A stretch of 64,000 bases of DNA, from positions 10,230,001 through 10,294,000 of the forward strand of contig NZ_CP107772.1 of NCBI RefSeq assembly GCF_036345155.1, written 5' to 3'. The stretch's first letter is position 1. Each line of letters opens with the position of its first letter. A model generated the notes under the pieces. That model was not told the origin of the DNA and did not search any database. It saw only the letters and a list, made by a program, of their open reading frames with translations. The stretch is from Streptomyces sp. NBC_00582. GTDB lineage: Bacteria; Actinomycetota; Actinomycetes; Streptomycetales; Streptomycetaceae. The translations under genes and the position numbers were made by a program. Shown here piece by piece: positions 25,963-36,231 of this stretch.

Positions 25963-27645
25963 TCAGATGGCGGGTCCGTCGAGGTAGGTGTAGGTGCTCT
26001 GAGCGCTGCCGCCGGGGGTGCTGATGGTGATGGTGATTCCTCCGGCGGGGTGGGGCGGGACGGCTGCGCTGATCCTCTGGTCGGAGATGACGACATAGGA
26101 CGCGGAGGTGTTGCCGAAGATGACTTCCTGGGTGGAGGCGAGGTTGGCGCCGGTGATGGTGACCTCGGTGCCACCGCTGGTTGGTCCGGTGTCGGGGCTG
26201 ACGGCAGTCAGGGAGGGTGTGTCGAGGTAGGTGAAGATCAGGCCGTTGGCGTTGCCGACCGGGGTGATGACGGTGACGGACACCGGACCGGAGGAGGGAG
26301 CGCCGGGGACGGCGACGGTGACCGCGGTGTCCGTGACGGACTGGATGGCGGCCACTCTGGAGCCGAAGCGCACCGAGGTGGTCCCGGCCAGGTTGGCTCC
26401 GGTGATGACCGCGGTGCCTCCGCCGGTGACGGGGCCCATCGCGGTGGTGATCCCGGTCAGCAGCGGGGCGGGGCGGTAGTAGAAGGTGCCGAAGGAGCCG
26501 GTGCCGCCGGGGGTGGTGACGGTCACGGGGACCGCGCCCTGTCCGGCTGGGGCGCGCACGGTGACCGAGGTCGCGGTGTTGGCCAGGATGGTGGCGAGTC
26601 GGTCGCCGAAGCGCACGGCGGTTACACCGGCCAGGTCGTGACCCCGGATGGTCACGACCTGCCCTCCGCCGGTGGAGCCCTGGCCGGGCACGAGCGTCAG
26701 GGCGATCACGCTGACGGCGTTGTCGGCGTTGTCCGTCACGTACAGCCGGGTCCCCTGGGGGGTGACCGCGATGCAGACCGGGCCGTTGCCTACGGCAATG
26801 GTGCCGGTGACGGTGTTGGTGGCGGTGTCGATCACGCTGACGCTGTTATCGACGTAGTCGGCCGTGTAGGCGGCGGTCCCGTCCGGGCTCACGGCCACGA
26901 AGCGAGGCGTGGTGCCCACCCCGATGGTGGCGATGACGGTCGTGGTGGCGGTGTCGATCACGCTGACGCTGTCTCCGCCCGCGTTGCAGACGTAGGCGCG
27001 GGCGCCGTCCGGGCTGAAGGCGATGATCACCGGCACGTCGCCGGCGGTGAAGCTGTTGGTGACGGTGTTGGTCGCGGTGTCGATCACGCTGACGGAGCTG
27101 TCGCCGACGTTGCCGACGTAGGCGACAGCTCCGTCGGGGGAGACGGCGACGCCGATCGGGACGGGGCCCGTATTCACCGTGGCGATGACAGTGCCGGCGG
27201 CAGTGTCGATCACGCTGAGGTTGTCGGCGTTCTGGCCGGTCACGTAGGCGCGGGTGCCGTCCGGCGAGACCGCCACCCCGAGGGCTCCGGCGCCGACCGC
27301 AATGGTGGACGTGAGGGTGTTGGTGGCGGTGTCGATGACGCCGAGGGCGCCGTCGTCGAACAGGGTCACGTAGGCGCGGGTGCCGTCCGGCGAGACCGCC
27401 AGGAGGGTCGGACCGCCGGTGGCCGCGATGGTCGCGGTGACGGCGTTGGTGGCGGTGTCGATGACGCTGACGGTGTTCGATGCCCGGTTGGCGACGTAGC
27501 CGCGTCCCCCGTCCGGGGTCAGTGTCACCCCCAGTGGCGAGCTGCCGACGGGGATGGTGGCGTCAGCCGGTGGCAGCACCGTGGAGCGTTGCCGTGGCAG
27601 CGCGACGGTGGCCAGCAGCGGATCAGGTCGGGTCAAGACGGTCAT
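25963..27645 (-). CDS. YVTN beta-propeller + three IPT/TIG-domain protein
   Basis: 560 aa from ATG 27645 (GAAAGG upstream). Residues about 28-320 hold seven blades of roughly 42 aa, six of them ending VIDTA; sub-motifs are VSPDGTRAYV and VSVIDTATNTV. Then come three IPT/TIG immunoglobulin-like domains (GQVVTIRGHDLAGVTAVRFG; GGTAVITGANLAGTTSVRFG; GGTEVTITGANLASTQEVIF). Such proteins usually act outside the cell, yet the N-terminus MTVLTRPDPLLATVALPRQR is no Sec or Tat signal and there is no anchor. It may be a cytosolic or non-classically exported adhesion or scaffold protein. The near-identical repeats recur at DNA level and could recombine. Confidence 0.85.
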   Translation of the reverse strand: MTVLTRPDPLLATVALPRQRSTVLPPADATIPVGSSPLGVTLTPDGGRGYVANRASNTVSVIDTATNAVTATIAATGGPTLLAVSPDGTRAYVTLFDDGALGVIDTATNTLTSTIAVGAGALGVAVSPDGTRAYVTGQNADNLSVIDTAAGTVIATVNTGPVPIGVAVSPDGAVAYVGNVGDSSVSVIDTATNTVTNSFTAGDVPVIIAFSPDGARAYVCNAGGDSVSVIDTATTTVIATIGVGTTPRFVAVSPDGTAAYTADYVDNSVSVIDTATNTVTGTIAVGNGPVCIAVTPQGTRLYVTDNADNAVSVIALTLVPGQGSTGGGQVVTIRGHDLAGVTAVRFGDRLATILANTATSVTVRAPAGQGAVPVTVTTPGGTGSFGTFYYRPAPLLTGITTAMGPVTGGGTAVITGANLAGTTSVRFGSRVAAIQSVTDTAVTVAVPGAPSSGPVSVTVITPVGNANGLIFTYLDTPSLTAVSPDTGPTSGGTEVTITGANLASTQEVIFGNTSASYVVISDQRISAAVPPHPAGGITITISTPGGSAQSTYTYLDGPAI

Positions 27646-28158
27646 GGCGCAGCCTTTCTGAGCACGTATCGGGGAACCGCAGCCACTGCCCGGGCGGAGA
27701 CGCAGTCCCGGGACAGGGACGTCGGTTGATGCCGCTGCGGGGTTCCGCCTGCGGCAATGCGGCCCGCGCTCGAGGCGGCCGATGGTCCTCGTGGCCGAAC
27801 GGCCACACGAGAGAACCGCGGCGACCTACAGCACGTTCCCCGGCAGAGGATGGGCGGCTCACCGGTTCCACTACCCAAAGTGACCCATAATGTCAAACGG
27901 GTGACAAGGGTCATATGCTGTATCCCCCAAATGGCCCAGTCGTGATGCTTCGGGCGTCCGATCTGCCGTAATCACGGTGGTCGCACCTCCCGCCCGTCAC
28001 AGCGTCACGGATCACCGGGTTCCGACACAGCTTCTGAGCTTGTTCCTTAAGATGTGCCGTCACGCAGAGCGACGAGTGATGCAGCCGTATCTGCACGCCA
28101 CGGACCGAGACAAACGCGACGCCGTCGAGCGCACGGCCGCCCGGCGCCGGGAGACACG
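27646..28158. other. Intergenic region upstream of the propeller gene
   Basis: 513 bp between divergent genes, with a more AT-rich centre near 27870-27960. It contains the nested dyad at 27881-27913. Small open frames such as 27977-28162 have no ribosome site or recognisable content. Confidence 0.5.
27881..27913. promoter_or_regulatory. Nested inverted repeats
   Basis: The outer pair TGACCC/GGGTCA encloses the inner pair TGTCA-AACGGG-TGACA. Two dyads with nearly the same centre in the divergent promoter region suggest an operator, or a pair of overlapping half-sites. Confidence 0.4.
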
Positions 28159-30655
28159 ATGACTATCCCGAGCGAGGCCGCGACACTGCTGGTCGAGCCG
28201 CCGACCCTGGATCTCAAGGGCTGGACTGCCTGGCTCAGCGATCGTGTCGGCCCTGCCTGGCGACCCGGCGAGTGGGACGCCGCGACGCTCTTCTTCAACG
28301 GAGACCCGGACAACGAACGCACCGTCGCCCAGAAGTGCGTGACGGTGGCCTGCGCCTCGGTCAGCAACAGCCGCGGCATGTGCTCTCCCTGCATCCGGGA
28401 GTGGCGAGCCAGCGGTCTGGACGAGGCGACGTTCGTCGCCCAGCATGTCCCTGACCGGCGCAAGGGCTCGCCAGGCCGGTTTCAGGTTCGCTGCATCGTC
28501 GAACGCGATGGGCAGCGATGCGCTCAGCCGAGGTACTGCCAACGGCTCTGCATCAGGCACTACCGGGTCTGGAGCACGAAGGCCGTACGTGAATCCGGCG
28601 TCGCCGCCGAGGTCTGGGCCCGCACGGGCCCGGAGCCGTGCACGGAAGGCGCCCCGTCCTGCGTGGTGATGCGGTGTGAACAGGAACGGTGGGGGCTCAA
28701 GACGATCTGCTCCTACCACCACTACAAGTACGGGCGTGAAGCCCCTGACGAGCCTGTCGAGGAGTGGGTCGCCCGGCAGACGCCGTTCCTCTACGCCCAC
28801 CAGTTCTCGCTGGTCCCGTTCTCGCCGGTGATGCGCTGGGAGATCCTCTACGGGCTCCAGCAGCGTGACGCGCGCGGCGCCAAGGCCGACCCGACCAGTG
28901 TCCGGCTCATGGCCAAGGCTCTCGCGCACCTTCCCCACCTGCTGGGCACCGACCTCGGCGACCTCCTGGTGCTCACGTCGAAAGGCACCTCGTCCAGCAC
29001 CAATGCCCACGTGAAGGAGATCCACAGGACGCTGCACATCGGTCACGAGGAGATGTGCGGCATCAAACCCAGGGATAAGCACTTCTGGGATCTGACCGCG
29101 ATCAGCATCCTTTCCAGCCAGTCGAAGTCGGGGCGCCGCCGGGCCACCCGCGGCCTGGTCGACTTCACCGCCATCAGCCAGCCCTGGCTCCGTGAACTGG
29201 CCCTGACTTGGGCCAGGGACACCGATCCCGCCACTGCTCGCCTGCGGGACACCGTCAGGGTCACGGCCATGGCGTCCGGTCGCCTCGCGGCGCGACCCGG
29301 CGGAGGAACCGAGCCCGGCCGCCTTGGAGGTGCGGATATGGACACCGTCGTGGACGGCATCCGGGTCATGCGGCGCGAGGACGGGGAGATCATGGCGCGC
29401 GGCACCCAGCGCGGCATGGCCCACCACTGGTTCAGCTTGCTGGACTTTGGCCGTCGCACTGGCCTCATGAACGGCGTCCCCACCTCGTTGAGCAGGCAAC
29501 GCTGGCACGACATCGGCCACGATGACGATGAGGACAACGAGGGCAAGGCCATCCCCGAGCCCGTTATCGCGCAGCTGACCAGCACATCGACTTCCTCGGC
29601 AGGGAGATCACCTACGGGCAGCTCACCGCGGACCAGATCCGGAACATGTTCCGCACCGCCTACATCGTGCTTCGTGACACGGGCTGCCGCCCCGGCGAGA
29701 TCTGCAGCCTCTGCCGGAACTGCGTCAAGGACGGCACCGATGGGCCGGACTTGATTTGGGACAACCACAAGAGCAAGCGCCATCGCCGACGGCTCCCGAT
29801 CGAGGAGCAGACCGCTACCGCCATCCGGGCATGGTTACCGATCCGAGCCCGGCTCGACGTTCCCGCCCAGAGTGCCCGCTACCTCTTCCCTGCCGTCACC
29901 GCCGACCACGCCCAGGCCCACATGAGCACCAGCAACCTCTCCAAGACCCTGCGGCAATGGGTCGACAGCATCCCTCGCCTCACCACGGATGGCCCTGGCC
30001 CTGACGGTTCGCCGCTGTCTTTCGACCGCTCGCTGATCTACCCCTATGCCTTCCGACACTCCTACGCCAGCGGCACGCGGACGCCGGGGTCGCCCCCGAC
30101 GTGCTGCGCGATTTGATGGATCACCGGAACTTCAGCACCACGATTGGCTATTACGAGGTCTCGCTGAAGCGGAAACGCGAGGCCGTCACCACGATGCGGA
30201 TGCACGTCGTCGACCGCTCGGGCAAGCCGGCGCCGATCACATCGAACACCGCCTACGAGGCACGCTCCGTCACAGTGCCGTTCGGTAACTGCCGCGAACC
30301 ATCCAACGTCAAAGCCGGCGGAAGCGCGTGTCCTATCCGCTTCCAGTGCGCGGGCTGCGGTTTCTACCTGCCCGACCCTTCTTATCTCCCGGCCATCGAG
30401 GAGCACATCAACTCGCTGAGGGCCGACCGGTTCACCGCCGAGGCGATGGACGCCGACCTCTTCGTCACCCGCAACCTCAGCGACCAGATCGCCGCGTTCC
30501 AACAGCTCCTGAGCGCGATGCGCAAGCAGTTGGACGCGATGGGCTCCGAGGAACGCCAGGAGGTCGAAGAGGCCAGTGCCGTGCTGAGAAAGGCGCGAGC
30601 CAGCCGCGGACGCACCACCCTCTCGTTGAGGGTGATCAACCGAAGGCCCTCGTGA
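28159..30655 (+). pseudogene. Large tyrosine recombinase (Tn554 TnpB-like) with two frameshifts
   Basis: Starts at ATG 28159 behind GGGAG. The N-terminal third is rich in paired Cys/His, such as CSPCIREW and CQRLCIRHYRVW. The catalytic domain reads TGCRPGEI (first Arg), the NHKSKRHRRRLP strand, YAFRHSYA (HxxR box), LMDHRNFSTTIGYY with the nucleophilic Tyr, and a C-terminal zinc ribbon FQCAGCGFYLP. Continuity needs one extra base near 29577 and one near 30068; both breaks are single-base losses in short G or C runs. Large recombinases of this type act with a TnpC-like coiled-coil partner, which follows with a GTGA overlap. Confidence 0.82.
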
Positions 30656-31253
30656 CAAAGTCGTCGGCGACGAACTCGAGCGCGCAGAGCCGGACTCCCG
30701 CGCAGGTCCTGAAGGAAGCCCGGCGCCGGGACAGCCGGGCCAAGCGAGCCCGCGTCCTTGAAGCGATCCGGTCTCTTCAACAGGGCGGAGAGAAGATCAC
30801 ACACACTTCCGTCGCTCGTACCGCCGGCGTCTCTTCGTGGCTCACCCATGCCGACGGCGTGCGCGAACACGTGAGGCCGCCATCAGCGGACAGGTCCCGC
30901 CTCGCCCCTCCAGGCGGGACAACTCGGCCAGCTCGACCAGCCTCCGCGTCGATCTCGAACTGGCCCGCGAGGAGATCAGCAAACTCCGCGCCGAACGCGA
31001 CCAGCTCCTGCGCAACGCGCGCCTCCACCTCGGCCAGCAGCTCGACCAGATCGGCGCCGCCGATCTCACCACGCGGGTCCATGAACTCAACCAATCCAAA
31101 GCCGAGTTGGAAGCACTTGTCCGTGCCAAGACCGCCGAGACCGACGGCCTCGCACGCCGGGTGACCGAGCTCGAAGACGAGCTCACCGCCGCCCGCACCA
31201 GCCTCCGGCAGATGATCAAAAGCCAGAGCAAGGGCGCCGCGCCGTCCACATGA
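30652..31253 (+). pseudogene. TnpC-like coiled-coil transposition protein (DUF6262-like), frameshifted
   Basis: GTG 30652 overlaps the recombinase stop. The N-terminal part is basic with a helix-turn-helix look (RAKRARVLEAIRSLQQGG; THTSVARTAGVSSWL). One base is missing near 30873 (VREHV then EAAISGQVPP in the next frame). The rest is a long coiled coil: LRVDLELAREEISKLRAERD, then VTELEDELTAARTSLRQM. I recall this as the small partner of Tn554-like recombinases. The pair marks a decayed transposon. Confidence 0.75.
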
Positions 31254-31328
31254 CTACCCGGCAGCTGTCACCTGCCCGGACAAACGTGACGGTCTTCCAC
31301 ACCCTCAGCTTCCCGTGAGCCGGACGGG

Positions 31329-31348
31329 GGTCCACCAGTCGGTGGACC
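31329..31348. promoter_or_regulatory. Inverted repeat upstream of the MmpL operon
   Basis: GGTCCACC-AGTC-GGTGGACC, perfect 8-bp arms, 50 bp before the transporter start. It could be an operator of the efflux operon or a terminator for the upstream element. The absence of a T-tract and its closeness to the start favour an operator. Confidence 0.5.
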
Positions 31349-31397
31349 TCAAGTTCAACCGGTCGCTGCTGTCGGCGCCACACCCCCGACGAAGAGC

Positions 31398-33611
31398 ATG
31401 GACGACATGAAGAATCTTCCCGTACGCATGGCTCGTTGGAGCGCCGCCCACCCCTGGCGGGGCATCGTCGGCTGGTTCGTGTTCGTCGTCCTGTGCCTCG
31501 GTATCGGCATCTCCGTCGGCACCAACGCGGCGACCACCGAGGACTTCCGCATCGGAGAGGCGGGACGCGGCGAGGCGATCGCCGCGGAGGGCGGGTTACA
31601 ACAGCGCCCCGTCGAACACGTCCTGATCACCGCGAAGCCGGGCGCCGGAAAGCTCGACATCGCCGCGGCCGACTCGGCCGCCGCCGACGTCGCCGCCCGG
31701 ATGGCCAAGCTGCCCGAGGTGCTTTCCGTCGCCGACCCGGTCCGCAGCGCGGGCAACACGGCGGTGCGGGTCACCGTCACCATGAAGGGCCCGGAGCTGG
31801 AGGGCAAGAAGCACGTCGACCCGCTGATCGCGCAGACGGCGGCCGTCCAGAGGGCCAACCCCGGGCTTCGCGTCGAGGAGACCGGATCGCCGTCCATCAG
31901 CAAGGGCGTCGAGAAGCTGCGCGGCGACGACCTCTCGCGCACCGAGATGATCGCCCTGCCGGTCACCCTCATCACCCTGCTGCTGGTCTTCAGCTCCGTG
32001 GCGATGGCCCTCGTTCCGCTGCTGCTCGCCCTGTCCTCGATCGCCGCGGCCGTCGGCCTGTCGATGGTGGCCTCGCACGTCTTCCCCGACGCGGGCGTCG
32101 GCACCAACGTCATCCTGCTCATCGGCCTCGCGGTCGGCGTCGACTACACGCTCTTCTACCTCAAGCGCGAACGTGAGGAGCGAGCGCGCGCCGACGGCAA
32201 ACTGAGCCCGCAGGCCGTCGTCGAACTCGCCGCCGCCACCTCCGGACGGGCCGTCGTCCTCTCCGGTCTCGCCGTCGCCGTCTCCAGCGCCACCCTCTAC
32301 CTCGCCGACGACGTCATCTTCTCGTCCATCGCGACCGGCGCGATCGTCGTCACCCTCGTCGCCATCGTCAGCTCCCTGACCGTGCTCCCCGCCGTCCTCG
32401 CCAAGCTGGGCATGCGCGCCGAGCGCCGAGCCGAGCGCCGGGCGGTTCGTGGGCTCGCGCCGAAGAAGCAGAAGGCGCACAGGACCGGCCCCGGCCGGCT
32501 GACCGCCGCCGTGCTGCGCCCCGTCGCCAAGCACCCCGTCGCCACGCTCACCGTCACCGTGGTCGGGCTGCTCGCCCTCGCCGCCCCGGTCCTCGGCCTC
32601 AAGCTCACCGACATGGGCCGCGAGACGCACTCCCGCTCCATCGTCGCCATGCAGGTCTACGACCGGCTGAACGCGGCCTACCCGGAGCTGAAGTCCATGC
32701 ACCAGGTCGTCGTCCGCGCCGACGCCGACCGTTCGCCCGAGGTGACGGCCGCGCTGCGCGAACTCGCCGCCGACGTCAAGGACGACCCGCGCCTGAGCGG
32801 TACCTCCCGGCTGACCACGTCGCCCGACAAGCGGATCAGCATGCTCCAACTGCAGGTCCCGCACTACGTCAGCAGCGACGAGGCCCAGTCCTCGCTCAAG
32901 GACATCCGCGACAAGTACGTCCCGGAGACCGTCGGCCGGGTGAAGGGCGCCAAGACCGCGGTGACCGGTGACGTCGCCCGCTACACCGACTACCCGACCC
33001 ACCAGGAACAGAAGCTGCCCCTCATCATCGGGGCACTGCTCCTGGTCACCTTCGTCATGACCGTCTGGGCGTTCCGCTCCGTGGTCCTCGGCCTGGTCGG
33101 CATCGTCCTCAACCTCCTCTCCGCCGCCGCCTCGCTCGGCATCCTCGTCATGGTCTTCCAGCACACCTGGGCCGAGGGTCTGGTCGACTTCACCTCCACC
33201 GGGTCGATCGGCTCCCGGGTCCCGCTGTTCCTCTTCGTGATCCTGTTCGGTCTGTCGATGGACTACCAGGTCTTCGTGATCAGCCGGATCCGGGAGGCGG
33301 CCCTGCGCGGAGTCCCGACCCGCAAGGCCGTGGTCGAGGGCATCGGCAGCTCGGCGGGCGTGGTGACCAGCGCGGCCGCGGTCATGGTCACGGTGTTCGC
33401 CAGCTTCGCGGCCCTGCACCTGATCGAGATGAAGCAGATCGGCTTCAGCCTCGCGGTCGCCGTCCTCCTGGACGCCTTCGTCATCCGGATGCTGGTCCTG
33501 CCGTCCCTGATGCTCCTGCTCGGCGAGGCCAACTGGTGGCCCTCCCAAGGAGTGCGCCGTGCCCGCCACAGCACCGAACAGGCCTCCCGCCCCCTGGAAT
33601 CGGTAAGCTGA
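31398..33611 (+). CDS. MmpL/RND-family transporter
   Basis: 737 aa; ATG 31398, or ATG 31407 three codons on. The two-half RND layout is clear. One N-terminal membrane helix (GIVGWFVFVVLCLGIGISVG) precedes an extracytoplasmic loop to about residue 185 and then a five-helix block with the conserved GLAVGVDYTLFYLKR. The second half repeats this, with GLSMDYQVFVISRIRE. The Asp-Tyr pairs in the two blocks are the proton-relay residues of MmpL proteins. It exports lipids or drugs using the proton gradient. A kinase and regulator follow within the same transcription unit. Confidence 0.93.
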   Translation: MDDMKNLPVRMARWSAAHPWRGIVGWFVFVVLCLGIGISVGTNAATTEDFRIGEAGRGEAIAAEGGLQQRPVEHVLITAKPGAGKLDIAAADSAAADVAARMAKLPEVLSVADPVRSAGNTAVRVTVTMKGPELEGKKHVDPLIAQTAAVQRANPGLRVEETGSPSISKGVEKLRGDDLSRTEMIALPVTLITLLLVFSSVAMALVPLLLALSSIAAAVGLSMVASHVFPDAGVGTNVILLIGLAVGVDYTLFYLKREREERARADGKLSPQAVVELAAATSGRAVVLSGLAVAVSSATLYLADDVIFSSIATGAIVVTLVAIVSSLTVLPAVLAKLGMRAERRAERRAVRGLAPKKQKAHRTGPGRLTAAVLRPVAKHPVATLTVTVVGLLALAAPVLGLKLTDMGRETHSRSIVAMQVYDRLNAAYPELKSMHQVVVRADADRSPEVTAALRELAADVKDDPRLSGTSRLTTSPDKRISMLQLQVPHYVSSDEAQSSLKDIRDKYVPETVGRVKGAKTAVTGDVARYTDYPTHQEQKLPLIIGALLLVTFVMTVWAFRSVVLGLVGIVLNLLSAAASLGILVMVFQHTWAEGLVDFTSTGSIGSRVPLFLFVILFGLSMDYQVFVISRIREAALRGVPTRKAVVEGIGSSAGVVTSAAAVMVTVFASFAALHLIEMKQIGFSLAVAVLLDAFVIRMLVLPSLMLLLGEANWWPSQGVRRARHSTEQASRPLESVS

Positions 33612-33661
33612 TCGACTCGACCGTCGGCCCCTCAACTCCCGTACGAACGAGGTGAATCACC

Positions 33662-34849
33662 GTGACTCAGTGGCGGCAGCAGCCGGGTGACCGGCTCACC
33701 CAGGACCGTGTCCTTCGCTGGAACCTGGCAGGCTGGATCATGTTCGGTCTGCTGCCCCCGGCCGTCGCCGTGCTCGATGCGTCGCCGGCCCGGAGGCACT
33801 GGCTACTCGGCCTGCTCGCCCTGATCGCGCTGTGTCACACCGTCCTCCTCACCCGACCCGACAACCCCCTCCTACGTCCCCGTACCTACCTCGGTGTCCT
33901 CGCGCTCGTCCTGGGCGCGGCGGCCTACCTGCTGGACGGCGGGGCCGCCTTCTACGTGGTGTCCCTGCCGCAGTTCTGGCTCTTCACCCGCGCCCCGCGG
34001 GACGCGATCACCCTCAGTGGGGCCGCCGCGGCCCTCACCGTGTTCGGCGGCACGCTCGGCCAGGGCTGGAGCCCTCAATTCCTCACCGGGAACACGGTGT
34101 TCACCGTCCTTGCCTACGCCGCAGGTGTGGGTCTGGGGCTGTGGGTACACCTCTTCGTCGGCCAGAGTAACGAGCGGCAGGAGCAACTGACCGCCGAACT
34201 GGCCGACACCCAGGAGGAGTTGGCGGCTGCATATCAGCGGCAGGGCGCGGCCGAGGAGCGCGAACGGCTCGCCCGGGAGATCCACGACACCCTCGCCCAG
34301 GGCTTCGCCTCCATCGTGGTGCTCGCGGAGGCCGCCCGCGCTGCCACCGTCACCGACCCCGCACGCTGCGCCGAGCAGCTCACCTCCATCGAGCAGACCG
34401 CGCGAGAGAACCTGGCCGAGGCCCGGGTACTCGTCGGCTCCGCCCCCGAGAGCGGCGTCGCGGCCGGCTCGCTGGCCACCACCCTGCGTAGAACCCTGGA
34501 CCGTTTCGTCCAGGACACCGGCCTCACCGTCACCGCCGAACTGCCCGACATCGACCTGGACCAGCGCACCCGCGTCGCCCTGCTGCGCTGCACGCAGGAG
34601 TCCCTCGCCAACGTGCGCAAGCACTCGGGCGCCTCCACCGTCGGCGTCGTCCTCACCGAACTCGCGGGCGGTGTCGAACTGGAGATCACCGACGACGGCT
34701 GCGGCTTCGCCGTCGAGGAATCCCATGGTTTCGGCCTCGACGGCATGAGCCGACGGCTGGCCGAACTCGACGGCGAACTCGCCGTCACCAGCTCCCTCGG
34801 GGACGGCACCCGTGTCCTCGCCAGCCTTCCCACGCAGAGTCAGGACTGA
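33662..34849 (+). CDS. Sensor histidine kinase (NarL/HisKA_3 type)
   Basis: 395 aa from GTG 33662 with GAGGTGA upstream. About five membrane helices cover residues 20-165. The phosphoacceptor block is ERERLAREIHDTLAQGFAS (His208), followed by the HATPase domain with ESLANVRKHSGA (N-box) and DDGCGFAVEE then GFGLDGMSRRLAELDGEL (G-boxes). It phosphorylates the regulator encoded 2 bp downstream. Placed after an MmpL gene, it probably reports envelope or drug stress. Confidence 0.95.
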   Translation: MTQWRQQPGDRLTQDRVLRWNLAGWIMFGLLPPAVAVLDASPARRHWLLGLLALIALCHTVLLTRPDNPLLRPRTYLGVLALVLGAAAYLLDGGAAFYVVSLPQFWLFTRAPRDAITLSGAAAALTVFGGTLGQGWSPQFLTGNTVFTVLAYAAGVGLGLWVHLFVGQSNERQEQLTAELADTQEELAAAYQRQGAAEERERLAREIHDTLAQGFASIVVLAEAARAATVTDPARCAEQLTSIEQTARENLAEARVLVGSAPESGVAAGSLATTLRRTLDRFVQDTGLTVTAELPDIDLDQRTRVALLRCTQESLANVRKHSGASTVGVVLTELAGGVELEITDDGCGFAVEESHGFGLDGMSRRLAELDGELAVTSSLGDGTRVLASLPTQSQD

Positions 34850-34851
34850 CC

Positions 34852-35499
34852 ATGACCGACACCGCGTACGACCCGATCCGCGTGGTCGTGGTCGACGACC
34901 ACGCCGTCATGCGCGCCGGAGTCATCGCCCTGCTGACCAACGAACCCACGATAGAGATCGTCGGCGAAGCGAGCGACGGCCGCGAGGGCGTCGACCTCGT
35001 CGAGCGGCTCGCCCCCGATGTGGCCCTCCTCGATCTGCGCATGCCGGTGCTCGACGGCGCGGCTGCCACCACCGAGATCGTCGCCCTGCCGGCGGCCACC
35101 CGGGTGCTGATCCTCACCACGTACGACACAGACGTCGAGATCGAACGAGCCGTGGAGGCCGGCGCCGTCGGCTACCTCCTCAAGGACACCACCCGCGAAC
35201 AGCTCGCCGACGCCATCCGCTCGGCGGCGCGCGGCGAGACGGTCCTCGCGCCCAAGGTCGCGGAGCGCCTCGTGGCCCGGATGCGCCGCCCCGAGCCGGT
35301 CGTGCTCACCGCCCGCGAGCGGGACGTGCTGAACGCCGTCGCGGACGGCCTGTCCAACGCCGAGATCGGCCGTCGCCTGGTCATCGGCGAGGCCACGGTG
35401 AAGACGCATCTTCTGCGGGTCTTCGCGAAACTCGACGTCAGCGACCGCACTCGCGCCGTCGTCGTCGCCCTGGAACGCGGACTCCTCGCGCGCTCCTGA
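34852..35499 (+). CDS. NarL/LuxR-family response regulator
   Basis: 215 aa. The receiver domain has VVVDDHAVMRAG, phosphoacceptor Asp61 in VALLDLRMPVLDG, and the Lys of YLLKDTTRE. The C-terminal LuxR helix-turn-helix reads LTARERDVLNAVADGLSNAE, then GEATVKTHLLRVFAKLDVSD. It is the cognate partner of the kinase and likely activates the mmpL operon. Confidence 0.96.
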   Translation: MTDTAYDPIRVVVVDDHAVMRAGVIALLTNEPTIEIVGEASDGREGVDLVERLAPDVALLDLRMPVLDGAAATTEIVALPAATRVLILTTYDTDVEIERAVEAGAVGYLLKDTTREQLADAIRSAARGETVLAPKVAERLVARMRRPEPVVLTARERDVLNAVADGLSNAEIGRRLVIGEATVKTHLLRVFAKLDVSDRTRAVVVALERGLLARS

Positions 35500-35611
35500 G
35501 GCCCGGGTTCCCTAGTTAAAAACCCATTGATCTCCTGAAATTGGTCATCCCTGTGTCTGCGCTCCGACGTGCGCAGGGGCCGCCCTCCGTTCCCGCCTCT
35601 CGCAACGGAAC

Positions 35612-36001
35612 GTGCCCAACGTCCCTCGCCTCCTGAAATGCCATGGCCTGCGCAAATGCTCGGCAGCTCTAGATAAGGAGGGCTGGGTCCTGATCCACGC
35701 AGGGAAGAAGAAGCCGGAGCCCGCCGTGCTGCGTGACCCGCTGGTCGCCACCGCGATCCGCGGCCGCGAACTGCACCTCGGTGCGGTCATCGGCGTCGCC
35801 CGTCTCACGGGCTGCCACCTGGACCAGGGTCCGGAGCGGTGCACCAGCCCGTGGGCGGAGCGCGGCGCGCACCACCTGGTCCTCGAGGACGTCCAGGAGC
35901 TCGCCCTGCCGGTGCCTGCCACGGGTGCGCTTCCGGCCTGGAGGCCGACGCCGGACCTGCTGGCGCAGGTGCTCCAGCAACTGCCCGCCTTCCGGCCGTG
36001 A
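35612..36001 (+). pseudogene. ASCH-like domain protein, 5'-truncated
   Basis: From about 35675 the frame has family-like content: EGWVLIHAGKKKPEPAVL, then RELHLGAVIGVARLTGCH, then GAHHLVLEDVQELALPVP, resembling actinobacterial ASCH-like proteins (RNA-binding fold). The usual N-terminal WATLIA-type block is missing; residues before EGWVLIHAG look unrelated. It overlaps the next small gene by GTGA. Part of a mobile zone. The family assignment is from memory and moderate. Confidence 0.5.
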
Positions 36002-36201
36002 CCCGCACGGGACGCAAGAAGGAGAAGCCGCCGTTCGAGCCGGGCCTGATCCCGGCTCCCGGCGAGCTTCTCGTATGGCGCGACAGCCAGCACTTCGACC
36101 GCTGGCAGGACCGCCCGTGCGCACTGTGCGGCCAGCCCACGCCCATGCGCTCCCACTCCGGGGAGCCCGTGCACAAGGCCTGGGCTTCCCTGATGATCTG
36201 A
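35998..36201 (+). CDS. Small zinc-finger-like protein
   Basis: 67 aa from GTG 35998, overlapping the preceding stop. The basic start TRTGRKKEKPPFEPGLIPAP precedes a possible metal-binding CALCGQPTPMRSHSGEPVHK. The last residues WASLMI look unlike the normal continuation, so the 3' end may also be truncated. It travels with the ASCH-like gene. Confidence 0.5.
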   Translation: MTRTGRKKEKPPFEPGLIPAPGELLVWRDSQHFDRWQDRPCALCGQPTPMRSHSGEPVHKAWASLMI

Positions 36202-36231
36202 CATGTTCAAGCACGTCAGGAGGGGCTCGGA

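Noticed and set aside
31346..31362. ACCTCAAGTT resembling half of a SoxR/MerR-type operator upstream of the MmpL gene
   Set aside because: The complementary half (CTTGAGGT) is missing and no MerR gene is near.
31596..33635. 679-residue open frame on the minus strand
   Set aside because: Shadow of the MmpL gene produced by codon bias; His/Asp/Gly-rich with no recognisable motif.
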